The notes under the pieces are model-generated. The model was not told the DNA's origin and searched no databases. It saw nothing but the letters and a program-made list of their open reading frames with translations. DNA of 64,000 bases from Chondromyces crocatus (GTDB taxonomy: Bacteria; Myxococcota_A; Polyangia; Polyangiales; Polyangiaceae): positions 8,974,501-9,038,500 of the forward strand of contig NZ_CP012159.1 in the NCBI RefSeq assembly GCF_001189295.1, written 5' to 3'. The translations under genes were made by a program, and so were the position numbers. Shown one piece after another: positions 59,774-64,000 of this stretch. Every line of letters begins with the position of its first letter. Positions within the stretch are counted from its first letter, which is position 1.

Positions 59774-59812
59774 GCCCGGGGGGCGGGACGATTGCGATCC
59801 CGCCTCTCGGGC
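59774..59812 (+). terminator. Strong hairpin between precursor gene and enzyme genes
   Basis: GCCCGGGGGGCGGGA (59774-59788) pairs with TCCCGCCTCTCGGGC (59798-59812): 15 pairs, two of them G-U, around nine bases, 27 bases after the precursor stop. Only ATGTTT follows, so it may be a leaky terminator or a 3' stabiliser that raises precursor over enzyme transcript. Confidence 0.6.
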
Positions 59813-59874
59813 ATGTTTCAGGGCCGCCGGGCCACCACCCGGCAAGGGAATGGTCTCCAGCAGAGTGGGTCCAG

Positions 59875-60813
59875 ATGCCACCTTCGAGAGAGGTTCACAC
59901 CATAGGATTGGAGCGGCTCATTCGACCTGCATCCCTGGACGATTTCCGCGAGGGCGACGCCTGGCGATACCCGCAGCTCGACCGCGGGCCTCTCACGCGC
60001 TTCCCGGAGCTGCTCGCCATCCCGGAGCTCTTCGACCTGTCTCGCCTCGCCGCGGTCTACAATGAGCCCGTCCCGGTCTGGATGCCGGCGCGGTGGCTGA
60101 AGAGCGCGGCCCACCGTGGCCTCTACGGAACGTTCTTCGAGCCCGAGTCCGCGCTGCGCCTGCACCGGCTCGGAGCGACCCTCTTCTTCCCGAACGTGGA
60201 GCGCTTCCTCCCCGTGGTGCGCCCCCTCCTCGCGCGGCTCGAGCGAGATCTCGGCGTCGTCGAGGTCCACAAGAAGAGCGTCTTCAACGTCTTCGCCTCC
60301 GCGCCTGGCGCCGGCGCCGTCGCCCATTTCGATCCGGAGATCAATTTCGCCGTGCAGCTCAAGGGCAAGAAGCGATGGTGGATCTCCGACAACACCCAGA
60401 TTCAGTTCGCCCCCTCGGCCTACAGCGTGATCGATACGGACGCCACGATGAGCCCCGCCTTGCGCATCGCCTGGGGCTCCGCGCCGAGGCCCAAGCGGCT
60501 CCCCGGCAAGCCGCGGGTCATCGACGTCGACGAAGGGAGCGCCCTCTACTTCCCGGCGGGCTGCTGGCACAAGACGAAGACCCTCGAGGAATCGATCCAC
60601 GTGGTCCTGGCGATCTGGCCAAAGAGCTGGCTCGGCGTGCTCTCCAGCCGGCTCCGGGCATCCTTTCCTCAGCGGGTGGGCGGCACTCCGGTCCAGGCAG
60701 CGCGTCTCTCGGAGCGCGTTGCCGAACGCATTGCGGCGCTGCGCGCCGAGGAGCTTGTGGACGGCCCACGTGGCCGGCGGGCGCGGTCAGGACGCCGTCC
60801 CCAGGTCCAATGA
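59875..60813 (+). CDS. JmjC/cupin-type 2-oxoglutarate, iron-dependent oxygenase
   Basis: 312 residues from the ATG at 59875. The frame stays open far upstream, but that stretch crosses the precursor gene and hairpin and has no family-like sequence. The iron triad is complete: H151-F-D153 in VAHFDPEINF and H232 in PAGCWHKT, with AVQLKGKKRWWIS after the HxD as in cupin-8/JmjC hydroxylases. Such enzymes use 2-oxoglutarate and oxygen to hydroxylate protein or peptide side chains. Placed between the precursor and YcaO genes, it is best read as a peptide-tailoring hydroxylase. It overlaps the next gene by four bases (ATGA). Confidence 0.82.
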   Translation: MPPSREVHTIGLERLIRPASLDDFREGDAWRYPQLDRGPLTRFPELLAIPELFDLSRLAAVYNEPVPVWMPARWLKSAAHRGLYGTFFEPESALRLHRLGATLFFPNVERFLPVVRPLLARLERDLGVVEVHKKSVFNVFASAPGAGAVAHFDPEINFAVQLKGKKRWWISDNTQIQFAPSAYSVIDTDATMSPALRIAWGSAPRPKRLPGKPRVIDVDEGSALYFPAGCWHKTKTLEESIHVVLAIWPKSWLGVLSSRLRASFPQRVGGTPVQAARLSERVAERIAALRAEELVDGPRGRRARSGRRPQVQ

Positions 60814-61937
60814 GTGACTGGTTGAGCCTGCGGCGGCTGATCGCTCCTCTCCCCTTGGCGCGGTTCGAGCGCGACTGCTGGGGGCACGAGGCCGCGGTCA
60901 TGCGCGGCCCCCTCGAACGCTTCGGTCCACTCTCCGGCCTTGCGGAGGCGTGGCCTGCCGAAACGCTGGTCCTCGCGCACCGCGCTCCCCTGACGGTCTG
61001 CTATCCCCGCCCATGGCTCCGCGGCGTTCGCCCGCAGGTGGCCCCGACGGCGGTTTACCCGGCCACGGAAGCGCTCGTCCTCCACCACCTGGGCGCCTCG
61101 CTCTATGTGCGGCAGCTCGAACGCTTCGACCCGATCCTGAACCAGGCGCTGGCGAGCCTGCGAGGAACCGCCGGGTCGACGACGCAGGTGCACGGCGACG
61201 TCCTGCTCACCGGAAGCTCGTTGCCCTCCGAGGTCCCCTTGCCGGACGGAGCCACGTTCCTGGTCCACCTCCACGGCGAGCAGCGCTGGGCGGTGAGCGG
61301 CCTCGTGCTCGACGCGGCCGCGCGGAGCCCGTCTCGCGCGCGAAAGCAGCGCACGACCGAGGTGCGGACACAGCCCGGCACGGTCCTCTACCTGCCCACG
61401 AACACCGCGCGCCTCACCGCGTCCACAGAGGGCGCCCTCACCCTCGTCCTCTCGGTTCCCGTCCAGTCGGCGATCGAGCCGGTTCTCGTGCGCGCCGCCG
61501 AGCTGCTGCTCCGGGTCGAAGCCCTCCGTGCACCCGCCCTGGTGCCCCCCACCGCCTCTGGCAAGCGGAAGGCGCTCGCCGCTGCCGCCCGCGCGATGCA
61601 GTCCCTCCCGACGGCCCTCCGCGACCTCCACCCGCACCGTCTGCTCGCGGAGAGCCGGGGGCGCCGCTTTCTCCGCACCAAGGGGGTGCGCGCTCGCTTC
61701 CGGCCCCTCCCGGGTCGAACGGACATGTCGTTGCTGACCCTGTCCCCCAGACACGGCCCCTCCACCGAGGTGACGCTCGACGCCACCTTCGGCCAGGCCT
61801 GCGCCTGGATCCTCGCCCAGCGCACCGGCTTCTGGGAGCAGGACGCGCGCCTCTCCCTCGGCATCGAGGTCGAGGCCCTGAACGGCTTGCTCGAAGCCCT
61901 GGAGCAGGCCGGCCTGCTCCAGGAGCGCCGCGGGTGA
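60810..61937 (+). CDS. Divergent JmjC/cupin-like protein lacking the distal iron ligand
   Basis: 375 residues. The N-terminus (ARFERDCWGHEAAVMRGPL) matches the entry of ROX/JmjC-type hydroxylases. VHGD gives a possible H128-x-D130 pair, followed by an insert and then FLVHLHGEQRWAVS, the counterpart of the strand after the HxD. Where the upstream enzyme has CWHKT, this protein reads NTARLT, so the distal His is missing. The last 100 residues form a helical, winged-helix-like end. It may be a catalytically dead partner that binds peptide, or use another ligand. Coupled by ATGA overlap to the upstream oxygenase and seven bases from the YcaO gene. Confidence 0.7.
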   Translation: MSDWLSLRRLIAPLPLARFERDCWGHEAAVMRGPLERFGPLSGLAEAWPAETLVLAHRAPLTVCYPRPWLRGVRPQVAPTAVYPATEALVLHHLGASLYVRQLERFDPILNQALASLRGTAGSTTQVHGDVLLTGSSLPSEVPLPDGATFLVHLHGEQRWAVSGLVLDAAARSPSRARKQRTTEVRTQPGTVLYLPTNTARLTASTEGALTLVLSVPVQSAIEPVLVRAAELLLRVEALRAPALVPPTASGKRKALAAAARAMQSLPTALRDLHPHRLLAESRGRRFLRTKGVRARFRPLPGRTDMSLLTLSPRHGPSTEVTLDATFGQACAWILAQRTGFWEQDARLSLGIEVEALNGLLEALEQAGLLQERRG

Positions 61938-61944
61938 GGTCGCG

Positions 61945-63852
61945 ATGAACGCGCACGACGGCCGCCGTGAGCGACTCTCACCAGCGATGATGAAGCGCCG
62001 TGCGCCTGGCGGTGGCTGGCTCGTCCTCGGACCGAACCTCTCCCTCTTCCACCTCGACCGGCTGCCCACCTCGCTCACGTCGATGCGCGAGGCGGACCTC
62101 CAGGCACTCCGGCAGCTCGGCCTCGTCGTCCCCAGCACGCCCTCTCCTCCCGCCGCTCCCTCGCCCTCGGCGCCACGAACGCGCAGACGCCGAGCCGGGT
62201 TTCACGGCGTGATCCTGAGCAGCCCTGGCCCTCGTGGCAGGCTGGCCGCGGCGCACCTCGCCCACGCCCTCGGCGCGCAGCACGGCATCTTCCACGTCGA
62301 GACCGCCGCAGCGCTCCGGCAGGCGGCCAGGGGGACCCTCGTCGTCTGGATGGCCCAGGTCGAGCCCAGCGCCCCCCTCACCACCATCCGACACCTCGTG
62401 CGCCGCGGCCTGCGGGTGCTCTGGTTCGGCGAGACGACGGAGGGACTCCAGGTCGGTCCGCTGTTCGAGTCCGTCGCCCAGGTGCGCGCATACACCGAAG
62501 CCACCTCGCGGCGGGGCAGCACCCAGGCACTGCGGCGGCTGGGCTTCCGCGCAGGGTGGCCCCTCTCGCTCCTCGATCGGACCCTGACCGACCCCCGCCC
62601 CATCGCCCGCGCGATCCGTCGCATCCTCACGGAACCACAGCGCTGCGTGCTCCTGCCCTCCAACCGGCAGGTCGCCCTCTGGACGGAGGCGCGCTCCGCT
62701 CCGCAACCCTTCGCCATCCTCCGTCAGCGCCAGCAGTGGTCGAAGGGTCTCTTCGCGGATCTTCAGGTCGAGCGCCTCCCCGGAGGCGCCTTCATGGCCT
62801 CCTGCGCCACCCCGTGCCGCGGGATCGCCGCACTCGAAGGCTGCAACGGCAAGGGACTGGATCGTCGCCACGCCGTCCTCACCGCCCTGGGCGAGGCCGT
62901 CGAACGCTTCTCCGCCGCCGAGGCGGGACTGCTTCTCCCAACCGAACCACCGCCACCGACGGCCTACCCGCTGAGCGCCTTCCACCCACGCGAGGATCGG
63001 CACTACGTCGCCCACCTCCAGGCCGGCGCCCCTGATCTGCCAGGGTACCCCGTCAGCGATGAGCTCACCGGACGCCCCACACGGGTGCCCGAGTGCCTGG
63101 TCCCGTTCCCCTACATCGCGCCGCGCAACCGCCCCCGCTTCGCGAGCGACACGGCAGGCCTCGCCGCGTACCCGAGCCGCGACGGCGCGATCTTGCGCGG
63201 CGCCTCCGAGGTGCTCGAACGCAACAACCTCTACCCCCACCTCCTTCACCAGCGCCCTGCCATCCAGCTCCGCGGCGAGCGTGACGCCCTCGGGCCGCGC
63301 GTCCTGCATCTCGTGGAGCGCCTCGAACGCAGCCTGCCCGCGCGGGTGTGGCTGCTCGAGTACCCCGAAGCGCACCGCCTGCCCATCGTCCACGCCTTCC
63401 TGTTCGACCTCCGGGCAGGCCACATGAGCCGCGGCACCGGCTCGGGGACCACCGTCGCGCACGCCGCGGAGCGCGCGCTGCTCGAAGCGCTGATGACCCG
63501 CGCCCAGCACGAGCACCTGCGAAACAACCCCGAACTGCGCGCGGACGGCGGCTTTCGCGACTGGGCCAGCCCGCACCGGGTGCGCTCCCTGATCGCCTAC
63601 CTGGATCGCCAGCCGAGCGCCCCTTCGACGGCTCGTCCCGCGGCGGACGACACCGCGCAGCTCGACCGGATCAAGGATCACCTGCGGGCGGCGCAGATCC
63701 CCCTGCTCGTGGCGACGCTGCCGTGCCCCGTGGAAGGCTGGTCCGCAGTCCGGGTGCTCCTCCCGGGCCTCACCTGCCACGCGCACGCCTCCCGCAGCGC
63801 CGGCGGACGTGCCCTCCTCGGCGCATCGCTCCGCCTCCGGATCCCCACCTGA
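61945..63852 (+). CDS. YcaO-domain RiPP-modifying enzyme with large N-terminal extension
   Basis: 635 residues. The YcaO domain occupies about 270-635: LEGCNGKGLDRRHAVLTALG with EAVERFSA (317-324), and SDTAGLAAYPSRDGAILRGA with EVLERN (422-427), the phrases that hold ATP and magnesium. YcaO enzymes activate backbone amides with ATP to make azolines, thioamides or amidines. Residues 22-62 (WLVLGPNLSLFHLDRL) look like a leader-binding (RRE-like) winged helix and 85-260 like a degenerate ThiF/E1-type fold, as in fused TOMM cyclodehydratases; both are tentative. The protein ends RLRIPT, without the usual PxPxP end of azoline-forming YcaOs. It is the key enzyme of the cluster. Confidence 0.85.
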   Translation: MNAHDGRRERLSPAMMKRRAPGGGWLVLGPNLSLFHLDRLPTSLTSMREADLQALRQLGLVVPSTPSPPAAPSPSAPRTRRRRAGFHGVILSSPGPRGRLAAAHLAHALGAQHGIFHVETAAALRQAARGTLVVWMAQVEPSAPLTTIRHLVRRGLRVLWFGETTEGLQVGPLFESVAQVRAYTEATSRRGSTQALRRLGFRAGWPLSLLDRTLTDPRPIARAIRRILTEPQRCVLLPSNRQVALWTEARSAPQPFAILRQRQQWSKGLFADLQVERLPGGAFMASCATPCRGIAALEGCNGKGLDRRHAVLTALGEAVERFSAAEAGLLLPTEPPPPTAYPLSAFHPREDRHYVAHLQAGAPDLPGYPVSDELTGRPTRVPECLVPFPYIAPRNRPRFASDTAGLAAYPSRDGAILRGASEVLERNNLYPHLLHQRPAIQLRGERDALGPRVLHLVERLERSLPARVWLLEYPEAHRLPIVHAFLFDLRAGHMSRGTGSGTTVAHAAERALLEALMTRAQHEHLRNNPELRADGGFRDWASPHRVRSLIAYLDRQPSAPSTARPAADDTAQLDRIKDHLRAAQIPLLVATLPCPVEGWSAVRVLLPGLTCHAHASRSAGGRALLGASLRLRIPT

Positions 63853-63937
63853 GCCGCACCGACGCATGCTCCACCCAGCACGCGGACTCCCAGGCCTCCC
63901 GATCGCCCCTCGCCTCGCTTGCGCCGCGGCGAGCGCT

Positions 63938-64000
63938 CTAGGCGTAGAGGTAGCTGGTCATGCGCGCTCGGGGCAGCTTCGCGAGCAGCAGCGCGAGCAC
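63938..64000 (-). CDS. 3' end of a gene continuing beyond the window
   Basis: On the minus strand the last 63 bases read VLALLLAKLPRARMTSYLYA followed by TAG, open to the window edge. The hydrophobic start of this fragment would fit the last helix of a membrane protein such as a transporter, but 20 residues cannot identify it. It converges on the YcaO gene across an 85-base gap. Confidence 0.4.
   Translation of the reverse strand: MLALLLAKLPRARMTSYLYA

Noticed and set aside
59194-59874. N-terminal extension of the JmjC/cupin enzyme
   Set aside because: The frame is open upstream, but it crosses the precursor gene in another frame and the hairpin, and the sequence is low-complexity and unlike the family.

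Overview
High-GC (about 70%) chromosomal DNA, with GTG/TTG starts, several Hanks-type Ser/Thr kinases carrying Pro/Ala-rich linkers, MopE-type lipoproteins, HEAT/TPR proteins and a chemosensory operon. This combination points to a myxobacterium, most likely of the Sorangiineae/Polyangiales (Sorangium, Polyangium or Chondromyces-like). No rRNA, tRNA, CRISPR array, transposase or phage gene was recognised.

Layout. 1-3.6 kb: end of a TPR/HEAT protein and a coupled lipoprotein. 3.7-7.9 kb: intrinsic terminator, FabH2-like ketosynthase, a 43-bp tandem repeat array, tsaD and an OLD/RecF-like ATPase. 8.2-11.6 kb: D15-like outer-membrane barrel and a lipoprotein. 11.7-15.7 kb: a three-gene module of membrane GTPase, membrane receptor-like protein and soluble Ser/Thr kinase. 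15.8-17.9 kb: membrane Ser/Thr kinase (minus strand). 18.3-28.2 kb: a minus-strand run headed by a PEGA protein and made of five LamG-type lipoproteins and two MopE-LamG proteins. These are products of tandem duplication, with remnants of lost copies between them; a Cys-rich lipoprotein ends the run. 28.4-33.3 kb: two more membrane Ser/Thr kinases. 33.5-36.1 kb: LysM lytic transglycosylase. 36.4-44.1 kb: a tightly coupled chemosensory operon (response regulator, CheA, CheW, CheW, HEAT protein, CheR, CheB) without a chemoreceptor. 44.2-47.6 kb: orphan helical protein, VWA lipoprotein and an RlmN-type methyltransferase. 48.0-56.0 kb: sensor kinase/response regulator divergent from a TolC-MFP-RND (HME type) efflux system. 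56.3-58.8 kb: TPR/outer-membrane protein and a helical protein.

59.6-63.9 kb, at the right edge: the most novel locus, an apparent RiPP (ribosomally synthesised, post-translationally modified peptide) cluster. A 45-residue precursor-like peptide with its own ribosome binding site is followed by a strong hairpin. Three tightly packed genes follow: a JmjC/cupin oxygenase with an intact HxD...H triad, a second related protein missing the distal His, and a 635-residue YcaO enzyme with a large N-terminal extension. The cluster may continue beyond the window; the last 63 bases look like the 3' end of a gene on the opposite strand.

Functional links are inferred from order and spacing. Family calls come from motifs read by eye; no database search was run.
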